A DNA stretch of 64,000 nucleotides from assembly GCF_963678635.1 (NCBI RefSeq), contig NC_087062.1:54754473-54818472 (forward strand), read 5' to 3'. The notes beneath the pieces were generated by a model that ran no database searches, was not told the origin of the DNA, and saw nothing but the letters and a program-made list of their open reading frames with translations. The stretch is from Symsagittifera roscoffensis (lineage: Eukaryota > Xenacoelomorpha > Acoela > Convolutidae). Position 1 is the first letter of the stretch; each line of letters begins with the position of its first letter. Both the position numbers and the translations under genes were made by a program. Shown piece after piece: positions 32,954-45,479 of this stretch.

Positions 32954-34344
32954 ATTACTATAAGGATTGTAGTGGTCACTTGAAAAGTTATAACTTTTAA
33001 CGGAACACCCATATGTTGTTGTGATGGGGCTACAGGTGCTTGGTAGCCAGCTACTACTGATCCTGCAGTGTGATGACTTAAAGAAACATGATTAACTGCT
33101 GTTGATGCAGGAACAAACGGTGTTACACCAGAAGGAACTTCTGCAGATGATGGCGGAGCAAAATAGTTTTCAGAAGTTACCGGGACTACTGAACCTGTGT
33201 TTGGATTGCCTAGCCCCGGATGAGTGGACAAAAAAGTTTGCTGAGGCAAATTATTGGAAACAGGTTGCATGACCTGCTGTAACCCTACTGGATTGTTAAC
33301 GGAAACCTGCGATCGAACCAAATTCGACCAATTATGTTGTTGTCCGTGAATGTGGTTACTGTAATACAATCCCGGATCACTAGAAGCTGCCTGGCCATTA
33401 TTCACTCCTGTAAAACTTGATGAGACCAAGTAATTTGTTGATGCAGGATAAGTTGCCTCAGGAGCTGTTGAACGAACGTGCTGCTCTTGATTGGGAACTA
33501 CAACAGCATCAGGCTGATTGTGGTCGACAGATTCGACCCAGTGACGCGTACGATCCTTTTCGTCTATTGTTAGTTGTGGAGAGATTCGAGTTAAACCACT
33601 TTCCTCAGCATTCTCGCTGATTTCCGACAACTCATCTTCTAACTCAAGCCCTTTCAACTCAATTTCTGCCAGTTTTTTCCTATGTTCTTCAGCCAATTCT
33701 TCCAACTCTAAACTGCTTTGTTATTCTAAAACATATTGTTTCATCTTGTTTTGCTGCTCTTTCAGTCTTAATGATACCTTTGCCTGCCTCTCAAGTTCGT
33801 CTTGTTGTTTCTTTAAAATCATTAAGTCGCGTTTTTTCTCAGAAAGTGTTTTCGACGGAGCGGCGGTATAACTAGATTTCTGAGAACCTGATTGCTGATG
33901 TCGGCTGCTTCGGTGCGACAACTTAGAGCGGGTATCTGTTTTATGCGACCGGGGTTTTTCACTTTTTTCAGAATGATGAGAAACTTTTGAGCTGCTATCT
34001 ATTTTGTCCGGCTCTGTTACTGCCTCAAAACTTGTTTTATATGTGATAGCTTCCTGCAGAACTTTATCGTTGCTTTGAGTCAACTTATGAAGCCACATAT
34101 CCTGTGCCGGTATCAATTCGTCGGGATTGGCACTTTTTGCAGCCATATCAATCAACTCAGTATTTATCTCGACCGCTTGTTCTATATAGTTCCTACATTT
34201 TTCAATATAAGTATCAATTTTTGAGCAACGACTCTGACTCTCTATGTATTCTAAAATTATTTCATGGCATTTATAAAGTTCGTTTTCGAGATTGCTACGT
34301 TTCTCAAACAACTTCTTAATTTTCTTCTGAAACTTAACTTCCAT
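32923..34344 (-). pseudogene. BEL gag N-terminal part, interrupted by one stop and one frame change
   Basis: It starts at ATG 34344 and encodes a Lys/Glu-rich coiled coil ('KKIKKLFEKRSNLENEL'), then a Ser/His/Lys-rich segment. A TAA at 33723-33721 interrupts it. The same frame continues beyond with more coiled coil ('EELAEEHRKKLAEIELKG') and a Gln/Asn/Pro/Ser-rich linker down to 32923. Near 33000, at a run of A, sense switches to the pol frame. Gag would assemble the particle around the RNA. Because pol is intact, these two breaks could be recent damage or recoding sites (readthrough and a -1 shift). BEL elements usually use one frame, so damage is the simpler reading. Confidence 0.7.
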
Positions 34345-36067
34345 GCTTAATAATTTCAGAAATAAACGACTCTCAGAAAAACTGTATTTTCACTCAAGTA
34401 AATCCACAAATACTTTTACCTGGCGTTAAAGTCCAAGCTTAAACCGGGCTTTGTGAAACAAGTCTCTTTCACGCGCTTTTGAGACGGCGCGGATAGTGTA
34501 CGGAGCGCGTGATCTAGAGAACTAGCTCCTAGAATGAATACCATACACTCAAGAGACCTATGCGACGGCTACGTTACGCTAAAGTACCAATGGGGTGGGG
34601 AAATTAAGTAGGTCGGTTGAACTCCAACAACGCACACGGAGTAAACCTGAGGATGAAAGAATTCAACTTAACTCACTTAATATCACCGTACCTGGCCACT
34701 TAACATTAGTGTCGCGCAACGAAGTCAATAATCGGACGAGCTGAAACGGCTTAGATTCACTTGAACCAATGGGGTAGGGAAATTAAGTAGGTCGGTTGAA
34801 CTCCAACAACGCACACGGAGTAAACCTGAGGATGAAAGAATTCAACTTAACTCACCTAATATCACAGTACCTGACCACTTAACATTAGTGTCGCGCAACG
34901 AAGTCAATAATCGGACGGGCTGAAACGGCTTAGAATTACTTGAAGCGTACTGGCTTTCAGTTTCACCAATGTGGGTATGGGATCAGGCAAATTGGTTAAG
35001 TTCCAACAACACACGCGGAAAAAACCTGAGGATGAAAAAACTCAACTTAATTTGCCTGATATTACGCTACCAGACCACTTACTACAAGGTTGGTGTCATG
35101 TTACAGCACAGTTTCGCAGAATTATGGGGACGTTTTGAGGAATTTTTGGCAATTTTTTACTTTTTTCCCAAAATTTTTCGGAAAACTTTGGTCAGCAGGT
35201 TCGAGTCGTAAACCAATCCAAAAAACTAGTCCAGTACCTCTTGTCTATGTTCCGTTTTTCTGGATCAATATTCTGTTCAAAAAATATCCAAAAGTTTTTG
35301 GTATCGAGTAAAAATTACCACTTGTAGCTTGCTTTGAGTTGGGATACACAATAACACATCGTACGTAATTTTATTGCAAAGAATGGTTTGTAAAGATTAG
35401 ACTAGTCTTACAGTTTTTGACGATTTTGGAGATTTTCGGCACCGGAAATTTCTCTCTCACGAGTCTGAACAACTGCACTCACAAGTCCCACTGAAGCAAA
35501 CCACTGAAACTGTTCGTAACCACTGAAACCTGAAACTGGTCGTCAAGTTCCTTGATGAGTTCGGGAAGTTGAGATGCTTATGGGATATCGGCCTGTGGTC
35601 TTTGAATCCAGTGATAGTTTCGCCTCTGCACCACTGCTGCCTCTATATTGTTGGGTCTATTTCTACTCTGCTGTGCAATTTGCCGCGGAGATGGTATACC
35701 CTCAATTGTGTAGTCCTCGCTGGATGTAGTATTCTCTTCACTTTCTCTATTCACTGGGGTAGAGGGTATTTCCTCCAAACTGGACAAGGATTCACCCGGG
35801 ATGGCAGAAACTCCGAACGCGGACTGGGGTTAGAATAGGAATTGCTAGCTGGCAACTCCTCTTCCTCGTAGAGTGGAATACCGCTTCCTCTTTTCTGGTA
35901 CTCTAAGTCTCCCTTCTCTTCCGTACTTTCCACAACTGTTTGGGTTCGACGCCTTCCACGTATCTCAGCGAGAATGGGTTTTTGGTTTGAATGGCTTTCG
36001 TGATATTGTAACTGCTGCTCGTTTGACAAATGTTTGCTCGGTTGAAGCTGGTGTTGGTCAAGGGTTC
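34345..36067 (-). other. BEL 5' leader (1.7 kb)
   Basis: This is an unusually long untranslated leader between the primer site and gag. It contains a 179-bp tandem repeat (34587-35090) and two overlapping minus-strand open stretches (36029-35751 and 35787-35578). Together these would give about 150 residues of charged, Ser/Glu/Pro-rich protein if one frame change were bridged. Neither has a convincing ATG, so I do not call a gene. Confidence 0.6.
34587..35090. repeat. 179-bp tandem repeat in the BEL leader, about 2.7 copies
   Basis: The units start 'CCAATGGGGTGGGG' at 34587, 34766 and (diverged) 34966. The first two are nearly identical over 179 bp, including 'AACATTAGTGTCGCGCAACG'. The third starts after an extra ~20 bp and is clearly older. 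Repeats of this kind are common in LTR-element leaders. Confidence 0.9.
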
Positions 36068-36095
36068 AAGGGTTCGAGTCCCTTGTGGGGTGCCA
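36068..36095 (-). promoter_or_regulatory. tRNA primer-binding site, unusually long (28 nt)
   Basis: On the plus strand this reads as a tRNA 3' end: T-arm AAGGG-TTCGAGT-CCCTT (fully paired), acceptor strand GTGGGGT, discriminator G, then CCA. The element's sense strand is therefore complementary to the last 28 nt of a tRNA, three bases from the 5' LTR. I cannot assign the tRNA from this end alone. No complete tRNA gene is present. Confidence 0.88.
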
Positions 36096-36098
36096 AAA

Positions 36099-36623
36099 TG
36101 TGCGCGTAAATCTCCACGATTATATAAAAAACGGTTTTCAAACACTTTAATTAATGAGTATTTTCTCGGCAAAATAACTCCGGAAGTTTGAAAATATAAC
36201 GATAATTTATAATTTTCAACAAGCTTTATCATCGGTAACATCGGCCACAATAAACTGCATAACTCAAAGCAAGCTGCAACAATGGCCAGTATTTGTCCTT
36301 GAGACAAATTGCTCTTTTTAAAGGTCAGCCTTAATCAAGGCTGAACCAAATTAGAGCGAAAAGACGGTTAAAATGGGTTTTGGGGGGACCGAACCTGGTT
36401 ACGGAGCATCCCATCAGGTTCGGTGCACATTCGAGTTCTAGAAAGGAAATGACCTATTAGGGATTACAACCGGCGCCGAACCCGCCGGGACGCACCATGT
36501 ATACGTTTGGCTACTGTCCCTATATGCATTTACATTTTGGTTCAACTTTATATGCACTTATACTCTCGCTTACATTTGAGTGTATATGCATTTGTACTAT
36601 TGTTTTATATTTGCGCTGCAACA
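36099..36623 (-). repeat. 5' LTR of the BEL element
   Basis: 525 bp, partner of 27228-27752. Relative to the other LTR it has T, A, A and C at 36457, 36459, 36466 and 36467. These changes destroy the B-box match in the tRNA-like block. Promoter and polyadenylation signals should lie here, but I see no decisive TATA box. Confidence 0.95.
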
Positions 36624-36628
36624 TCACT

Positions 36629-37896
36629 CAAGCGTCAGTTTTATGGTTTAACTAGGTGTTTTAAAATTAAATAGGAGACCACACATACTTGTTATGGTCT
36701 AATTAATCCGCATGCCAATTTTTGTAACAACCGGACAATGGAAACAAACACTTCAAAAAAATCGCAGAAGGGGTAAAAAACAAGAGCCAAAATTGATCCA
36801 AACTGAATGGAGACAAGCTTTTTGGTCTTTTAAATATCTTAGACGACTGATATTATCAGGTTATAATTCATAGTTTGTCAATAGTTTATTAATCAAAAGT
36901 TATTAGAGACCAGTTAAAGGGCAGTCGGAACATTCAGGGCTTTGCCCTGATACAAGAAACCTGTTTTCCAGTGTGTCCTAATTTATTAAAAGTAATGATC
37001 ACTTCATAGCTGGACTAAACAACATTTGAGCGGCATTTTATACCTTGTTGTTTCTATCAATTTTGAAAAAATACGAAGGATCTACCGCTTAAGGTTGTTT
37101 TTGCGTTTGTTGTTTTGTAGGAAACTATAAACAACCGCGGGACAGAGAAGTTGCAATTTTTGACTCACATTTTTGCCAATTTTTCCGCATCAATGAAAAT
37201 TCGTGTGATTCATGACATGATGGATGAGAGCAATGAACAAATCTAGCCAAAGGATCAGAAACATTACTATTTGTTTTTTTTTCCGAGCATGTTTGAAAGC
37301 ATGCTAATCTGAGCTCTTTAGAGAGGTGTTTTTGGCGCCCACCGAAGATGCTTTCACAATAATGTTAGAGCTGATCAGCCAAAAAATATATTATCGTAAA
37401 ATGGCAGCGTTTAAGTTATTAGGAGGTCAAATCTCCGAGGGGAAGAAGAAATTGGGGCCGAAATGTGTCAAAATTAACCAATCTGAATTATGGGATTGAG
37501 AGTTCCCAGAGAAACAAACAGAATGTGATGAAAACGTTTGAATATAATGATCCTTCATTCTACCGGTGGTTTGAAAACTATTTTATAATTATACTTTGCG
37601 CTATGCCAAACAAGTTTTTTTTATTTAAATGGCACAAATTTGAAACTAGAAGTGCTGAAGTGTTAGTGAAAGAGTAGCTATTATAGGAACTTAAATAACA
37701 GCAGCATGGGTTTCACGGGAAAACGGGCCCGGACGAACCCTTCTCCACGAATTCGACTAACTCACATAAGGTAGTTACAACATAACGTAAATACGGTTTC
37801 ACGGCATCCATTTTTGGCTGACCTCACGTAAATTTTTTCAATAGCTGCCAATTAATATATGCTATTTTCGAGCGGGAGTGCGCGCCAAAAAAACGC
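36629..37896. other. Intergenic between the BEL and env-bearing elements
   Basis: AT-rich. The 70-codon frame at 37465-37677 resembles no family. No exon-like structure is supported. Confidence 0.35.
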
Positions 37897-37957
37897 AAAA
37901 TCTTGGCGAAAACTTTCCAATAAGTGTAAATTTTCTGCCAAAATAAGGGCTTGATTG

Positions 37958-38645
37958 TGGAACCAGATCTAAACTATATTTTATAATTGGTTATAAATTA
38001 GATATTTTATCACTATAAAATATTTAATATTAACCAATCATGATCCATCTAACTAACAACCCACTTAATTGTAAGTGCTGAAATTACTTGTAATTTCAGC
38101 ACCAGAGATTTGAATTTAACTTACAAATTAGGTACATCTCCAAGAGACCTTTTGGCAATCGCAATAAGCCAACATACTCTAGATCTATTGAGCCTAGCAG
38201 AGACTAGTTAAAGACCCTGAGACTAGTAGATATAAGAGTAAGATTAGGATCGGTATTAGACTAAGAAGTTGCACGAATCTATCCGGCCGAAAATAAGATA
38301 GCGTGACGAGCAGACGGTGTACCCTATCCGAAATTAATCTATGAGTTACACCTCGAACTTAACTCATCTGGTTTGACCATAAGTCTCAAAAAAGACCTTA
38401 AAAAATATATTAGCTTAGAACTAACAAGATAGATTAGAAATAGACAAAAACATTTTCAAAAGGTTACATGACAACAATTTAATTGAAATGTCTCTACGAC
38501 TCCATAGATCAGAGCCGCTATTCCGTACAAAACGAGAACTACCCGGTATTGGAAGAAGACCTCGGACAAGAGACAATCTACGACAACGAAGAAACTTACC
38601 AATAAGTTTTATGGTCGTACGGGAAAAGCAAACACAAACTTTAAT
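37958..38645 (+). repeat. LTR copy A (outer, tandem)
   Basis: About 688 bp starting TGGAACCAGATC. It is followed by a repeat of the 61-bp flank that precedes it (37897-37957 against 38646-38706), so flank plus LTR form a 749-bp tandem unit. A 12-bp-stem hairpin, GTGCTGAAATTA with loop CTTG, is at 38075-38102. Direct evidence is its repetition at 38707 and 56870. Confidence 0.88.
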
Positions 38646-38706
38646 AAAATCTCGGCGAAAACTTTCCGATAAGTGTAAATTTTTTGCCAAAATAAGGGCT
38701 TGATTG

Positions 38707-39393
38707 TGGAACCAGATCTAAAGTATTTTTTACAATTGATTATAAATTAGATATTTTATCACTATAAAATACTTAATATTAACCAATCATGATCCATCTA
38801 ACTAACAACCCACTTATTTGTAAGTGCTGAAATTACTTGTAATTTCAGCACCAGAGATTTGAATTTAACTTACAAATTAGGTACATGTCCAAGAGACCTT
38901 TTGGCAATCGCAATAAGCCAACATACTCTAGATCTATTGAGCCTAGCAGAGACTAGTTAAAGACCCTGAGACTAGTAGATATAAGAGTAAGACTAGGATC
39001 GGTATTAGACTAAGAAGTTGCACGAATCTATCCGGCCGAAAATAAGATAGCGTGACGAGCAGACGGTCTAACCTATCCGAAATTAATCTATGAGTTACAC
39101 CTCGAAATTAACTCATCTGGTGCGACCATAAGTCTCAAAGAAGACCTTAAAAACAATTTAGTTTAGAACTAACAAGATAGATTAGAAATAGACAAAAACA
39201 TTTTCAAAATGTTACATGACAATAATTTAATTGAAAAGTCTCTACGACTCAATAGATCAGAGCCGCTATTCCGTACAAAACGAGAACTACCCGGTATTGG
39301 AAGAAGATTCGGACAAGAGACAATCTACGACAACGAAGAAACTTACCAATAAGTTTCATGGTCGTACGGGAAAAGCCAACACAAACTTTAATA
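38707..39393 (+). repeat. LTR copy B (inner 5' LTR)
   Basis: Close to identical with copy A; the hairpin is at 38824-38851. The element's internal sequence starts after position 39393, where A and B stop matching. I could not recognise a standard primer-binding site after it, so the exact LTR end is uncertain. Confidence 0.85.
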
Positions 39394-40859
39394 TTTAGAT
39401 TTTTACGAGCAATGAATTTAGATTTCATTTGCAAACATAAAATCTTTGAAGAAAAATCTTCAATGATTATTTCAGGCGCTAAACCAAACTTACTATTGTA
39501 CAATAACGATTGATAAAAACACCTCAAATCGTTTTCTCCGAAATTGCTGTAAGATTCAAAAAGATATCTGAAAAATATATTTATTGAAACTAAAAATAAA
39601 AATTAGTTAAACTTATCATAAATTATTAATATATACAAATCATCCTGTCATCTCCAGCCTCATCACCTGAACATAACAGCAATCATTTAACCACTAATAT
39701 CATACAAAACTAAACCTCTCTATCAATTAAACTTAAATTATTTCTAAAGGCTTATCCTAATTTTTACCTTTATTTGACTTCAATTTCTTCAATGTTAAAT
39801 TAGATCATCAAGGCTTGCCTTGGATCTCCATTAAATAGTTAGATTTAATCCATTTCATACCATTAAATTTTATATCTTGATCATCAAGGCTTATCCTTGG
39901 ATCAAATAGAACAATTTTGTTCTCGCCCACCCAATTAATAAAGTGTTTAACGACCTCAAACATCGATTCACTACCCAACCCTTTCAAAGACCCAGGACTA
40001 ATAGAAATTTTTCAATCACTCTAATTATTCCGATTAGGCTAAACAGTGAAGAACTTCGGTTATTCATCCTTAACTTGATCACCCTCTTACCTGACCCAGG
40101 ATAATCTCAAATTTAGTAAGTTTAAAATAGTATCTAACGAACTACTTGCGTTCTAATTATACCTGAACCTTGTGGATCGATTTACTATTCTCCAACCCTT
40201 GAACACAATCATTACCCCTAAGTAAGATTAAGTAAGTTAACACCTTAACCTAGACTAGCCACGAGAAAGTAAAAATCATTCTTCGGAATCGATATATACC
40301 TTTCTCTCCAACCCTAAATAAAAAAACCCAATTTAAGCTATCCAAAAAATCGGAAGGACTAACAGTCTAGGATATTAAAATCACTAATAACAACCTTGCA
40401 TCCTTCATCTTTAACCTTATGTCACTGAAAAATTTTGGAAACAAACAAACAATCATACTACGCAATGTGAAATAAACAACGAAACATACGATCTTGTAAT
40501 TACACCGCACAAACAAACAATTGGATATATTCGAACAAAAAGACAAACAATAAAAAGAAAAATTATAATTAAACAAAGACAATTTACACGGAAAAGGTTT
40601 TCAAAGCGTAGATACGCAGTCTCCAAATCAGGAGTCAGTAATTTAGATGCACTTTGCAAACTAAAAGAAACAGTAAATAAAAACTACCCAGCTCACGATC
40701 AATTATAATTTTCCGATTCAGAAGCCACATCACATTCATCAAAACAAGGGAAAAGAAGAACAAAAAAGATATACAAAAATAAACCACTACGTTTATACAA
40801 TTGGAATTAACCAATCAGACACATCGAACATTACGCACTAACATTCATAAGACGAAAAA
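39394..40859 (+). other. Leader of the env-bearing element
   Basis: 1.5 kb with no supported ORF. It contains two copies of GATCATCAAGGCTTGCCTTG-type sequence (39803-39826 and 39879-39903), each a small hairpin flanked by GATC. Confidence 0.45.
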
Positions 40860-42560
40860 ATGAGCCAAAGTCCAAGTGACAAAAGTCCAGACGGAAACTC
40901 TGTTTTCTCATTTCTCATCAATTCACTCACTGAAGATAGAGGACAAATACATTTTTGCAATAACCTAATCGCAAATTTGTTTGAACAAGGATTTAGCCCA
41001 TGTAAAGCAGAAGTCCCAGAAAAAAAAATCAAAAGACAAATTGTCGATCATTATTTAAAAGGAATATGTTTCCTAACACAACAATATGGAATTTATACCT
41101 TAAAACTCAGCAAAGCAAGTAAATTTCATGGTAAAAGTGTTATTCAAACAGACGACGTCGACATAGAATTTTCAAAAGTATTCGCAGAATACATTAAAAA
41201 GATACAACACCAAAATTCACAGAGAGCGAATTCAATATTTACTAACGATGTTTTTGCAATAATATATTGTTATTTTTTATCTATACTAGAAAAGACAGAA
41301 ATCGAAAGCACGTCACCAGTTCAAACATCAAGACACACGAATGTAAGAAATGAAATTGCCACATTCTCAGCATTTTTAAAGACAATCCGTAAAAATTTTT
41401 CAAACAATGAAATTTCACAAAATGGTTACAAGATTTACAAAAAGTCTTAGCATGGTTCATATTTGACTATTTCACACATAATATTGATTTATTTGCACAA
41501 GCAAGAAGAAGATTTAGACCTCAAAGTACCAATGATGACACTGTCATTGCCGAACAATCAGATTATATTTGGGACCCTGATTGGTCTCATCCATTATTCC
41601 TGAACATCCCAATAGACATCTCAAGTCAAGCAATCAGTACAATTTCTATTCATAATGACTATGTAAAAGTGTTTCCACTTACAATAGATGCAACACCTTT
41701 AAACTATAATTCATTTTTACCCGATAGAAGACAAAATAATAGCTCAAATAATAATAGCTCAAAATAATAGTTCAACTCTTGTACAACAGGAAAATTTGAA
41801 TGGAACTAGAATTCTTACACAACAGGATATTCAAACACCATCACATTTTATAAATGAAGAAATAGTTGAAACAATAGTAACAACTACACAGCAAAGTATT
41901 TCACCAATACATCCAAACCTTACAACGCCAAAACCTAAAAATCCAACATTACGACAAGTAACATTGCAATCTACGGTTAAACCCTCGGTTGCTCCAAAGT
42001 ATTCACATATGGATCACCAAATATTTAGACCCATGACGAAACCAACACAAAAACAAAGAACATTCACCAGAAATAATTTCGCAGAACACAATTATAAATA
42101 TGTAAATAAATCACAAACATCTAAACCTCCTCGTACAAACCCGCAAAACCTTTTATTTTCACAACGACAAATTTTCCAACAACCAACATCAAACTCAGTT
42201 AATTTTAATGATAACCCACTAAATTCAAAAGACCCGAGTGAAAATTACCCATTTTTTCAACAGAATAAAAACAATAAACAGCAAAACCAAAATAAACAGA
42301 AAACACCTTATTATACACCTAATTATCTTTCATCAGATGATGAAGCTTTTTATGACCAAAACCATTAACAAATTTTTTGAAAAGCAAAGACTCCACTCTT
42401 ATAACGTAAATCAATCAGATATTTTTGAACCATATACACGAGAACAACATATGCGACAACCTAGACTAAATCACGCATCTCAAAATAACATTTTTTATTC
42501 ACAATACCCAGTTAATACAGACTATTATCAACCAAACCACGCATATGCAAAATGAAATAC
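40860..42560 (+). pseudogene. ORF1 of the env-bearing element (N-terminal Gag-like or accessory, unknown)
   Basis: An ATG at 40860 opens 196 codons of ordinary, mixed-composition protein ('MSQSPSDKSPDGNSVFSFL...') with predicted helices. A shift near 41440 leads into a second frame ('AWFIFDYFTHNIDLF'), and then a Gln/Asn/Thr/Pro-rich stretch runs from 41796 to about 42555. I recognise no domain. Its position directly after the leader suggests the start of gag. It is broken by at least two shifts. Confidence 0.45.
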
Positions 42561-42639
42561 CACTACCATATTATTTACAACAACATGAAATAACAAAAAA
42601 TCAATAAACAAACTTTTCACAAATGCCAAATGCCGCACA

Positions 42640-44290
42640 ATCACTACAAATGACAATGAATCCATACCTAATGGGTGGATCGTCAATAGCATCAAATAAA
42701 TCATTGATGGTATTTACAGGCACAGATCCTGAAAATTCTGTAGAAGATTATTGAAATGCAGTCACAGCAAATTAATTTTAAAAATAGGACTTGAACCAAT
42801 TCATACACCACTTCACCAAAATTTGATACATAGACGCACATCGTAAAAACAAACAACACTTGATGGCGCAGCTCAAAAATGGTTTTCAGTTTTATGTATA
42901 GACAAAGAAACAGATTGGAAAAATGCACACAAGAATTTTCAAAAATGTTTGATTCTGAAAGAAATAAACAACATCAAAGAGGTTTATGTAATGAAATTGG
43001 CAGACTACCAAACGAAACAATTAAACAATTGGCAGTTAGAATCGAAACACTAGTTCGAAAAGCATATTCACTTAACACTCATTATTATAAAAACATGAAA
43101 ATGACAGAAATTTTAATGATGACTCTAACACCTCGTTTAAGGAAAATGCTAATAAAAAGAGAGCATCACATCCCTCCTCAATTCGAGAACCAGATTTAGA
43201 TTCCAGAAAATTATTTGATAAACTAGAACAAGCAGAAATCACAATGAAACTCGAAGAAACAGAAAATCTCAAACTACAATATGTTAAAAGAATCGAAACA
43301 AATACTACACCTATAAACAATATACAAGATTCAGATGTAGATCTAACTGAAAAAATCATTGAAAACTTAAAAATATAAGAGAAAAATCCAAATTTCAAAG
43401 GTAAACCATCTTTAAAAAAATGGTGTAATTATTGCCAAAGATACGGACACAACATTGCCGAAAGTAGACAAAAACAACAAGATAACCAGAACAAACCACA
43501 AAAGTACAAAGAACCAAATAAATCTTTCTATCAATACTTGAAAAAAGACCAAAATCTACCAAACAAAAATATACATATTAATAACAGCTCTGGTAAACCA
43601 CTTCCAAATAATTCAAATTATTCAAGAAACCAATCACCCTATAACTCTAGGTATAGAGGTAGATCACCAGAACAAAGAAATTTACAAAATTTCTCACAAA
43701 ATAGATATAGTCGATCAAATAGTCAAAATAATCAGTATAGAAACAACTTTTCACGACCAAATTTAAACAGAAGAGAATATTCGTTTGATACCAGTTCCCA
43801 TTCAAATTCTAGGAACAGACACTATTCAAACGATAGATCACAAAATTCATCACACAATAGAAACAGAAACTATTCAAACAATAGGAATAGAAGTTATTCA
43901 AATAATCGAAATCAACGTTACCAAAACAATAGATCAAGAAACAATTCGTAAAACAGATCTAATTATCAACGAACCAATAACAACTACTGTAATAGATCAC
44001 GAAATAATTCACAAAAAAAGGAATCCAAGATATAACAATCAACAAAGAATTTGTTCTCAATCTCCTCATAGAAATAATAATCTCTACTCCGATTCCCAAC
44101 ACAAATATAGAAGCAACACACCGAAACATCAACGACAAACTGATCAGGTACAAACAACTGAAGAAACAACTTCAGACCCGTCTGGTATCGGTGATACAGA
44201 AAGTACTAAATTACAATTAAAACAAATAATTGTGAATCAACAGACAGCGAAAGTGATACAAATAATACCATCTCAGTTATTATGATCAGA
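42640..44290 (+). pseudogene. Gag capsid and nucleocapsid remnant
   Basis: 42680-43199 resembles a retrotransposon capsid: 'FTGTDPENSVEDY' near the start, then 'RGLCNEIGRLPNETIKQLAVRIETL', which matches the LPNE/R.E.L pattern of capsid helices. At 43418-43452 a zinc-knuckle-like 'CNYCQRYGHNIAES' has serine where the last cysteine belongs. 43538-44285 is a long Arg/Ser/Asn-rich tail, presumably RNA-binding. Several stops interrupt it. Confidence 0.6.
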
Positions 44291-44574
44291 GTTGAAAATG
44301 ACTACGAACCTAAAATATATGAACAACCCTTCACTTAACACATTTACGAAAATCAATTGGAACTTCTTCAAAACTACTACACTAGACCTATTAGTAATTT
44401 TGTACCAGTTGGACAAGAAGTAAATGAAATTAATACTGTAAATAAATCCGCAAAAGACGAAGCACAATGCTCAAGCACAAACCACATTTATCAAAATATA
44501 CAAAAAAAGCAGTCAAGAGAAAAAATTTGGACAATTCCATTTCTCTTAGAAAATCCAAAAAAACCAGATCTTTA

Positions 44575-44880
44575 AATAGATTTTTCTAATCGACTCAGGA
44601 GCAGAATCAAATATTATTAATATCCCCACTTGGAATGAAACAAAAACACTACACCCAACCTTAATACCTATTAAAACAGCCAGCCAATTAGCAACAGCAC
44701 AAGACTCAACATTAAAAAATTATGGAAAAATCCAACTTTTCCTTGTTCCCACTAGAGCAATGGAACAAAACAAAATCTTAAACAAACCATTCAAACAAAC
44801 ATTCCACATAACAGATGTAAAACACAATATCATTGGCATACCGCTTATAACTAAATATATTCCCACAATAAACATATAAA
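44575..44880 (+). pseudogene. Aspartic protease remnant
   Basis: The sequence 'LIDSGAESNIINI' (about 44588-44625) is the DSG active-site loop of a retropepsin. A later 'DVKHNIIGIPLI' (about 44814-44850) corresponds to the hydrophobic flap-to-ILG region. A TAA lies shortly before the DSG motif. In the living element the enzyme would cut the polyprotein. Confidence 0.65.
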
Positions 44881-45479
44881 ATAGTAAATTCCATTTAAAA
44901 GACAAGTACACAAGAATGAAGAATAAATCCTTAACATTCTTTCAAAGTTTAAACAAACAATTACCATTTTTCTCCAAACTTTACCCTATATACAATCAGG
45001 AACGAAAATACCTGAAACCGCTATCAGGAAATTTATATAACTTTTCAACCAAACAAGTTCACCAGTATGATAAAAACCAAAACAAACAACATCTCTTTAT
45101 AACAGACCTTGAATTTAAGCCCATTCATAAATTTTTTTGAATCACAATTTCAACCATAAAATACATGAAACATTCACATGAAACTCCGATATTTTTTTAT
45201 TACACGTATATAATAATTCACCATACCAGATAACATTACCTCTAGGACTCTTAGGATAGTGTGAAACAAATGCCACAACTTTACCCACAAACGAAGCAAT
45301 ATATCGAGTCAATAATATATTACAATTATTCGACATATGCCAATCAACAATTCTTGATGAAGAATTATCAATAAACATTATAATAAGCAACGGAAAAAGA
45401 AACACAGATTATTTCAGAAAAACACCATATTTCAAACCAACGTTTAAATTTTCACATTATACAGAAGAACAACAAATAT

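Larger units (their letters stand above)
27223..36628 (-). mobile_element. BEL/Pao LTR retrotransposon, nearly complete, minus strand
   Basis: The insertion is 9.4 kb, flanked by the 5-bp target duplication TCACT (27223-27227 and 36624-36628). Both LTRs are 525 bp and start TGTG and end AACA on the plus strand. The primer site, polypurine tract and gag-pol are all in place. The LTRs differ at only four positions by eye, so the insertion is young. Gag carries one in-frame stop and one frame change; pol is open throughout. The order (gag, aspartic protease, RT, RNase H, integrase) and the DUF1759/DUF1758-type regions identify BEL/Pao. Confidence 0.95.

Noticed and set aside
36060-36095. tRNA gene
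   Set aside because: Only the last 28 nt of a tRNA, including a non-encoded-type CCA, are present, adjacent to an LTR. This is a primer-binding site.
37465-37677. 70-codon plus-strand frame
   Set aside because: No domain and no splice-supported extension. The length is expected by chance in this composition.
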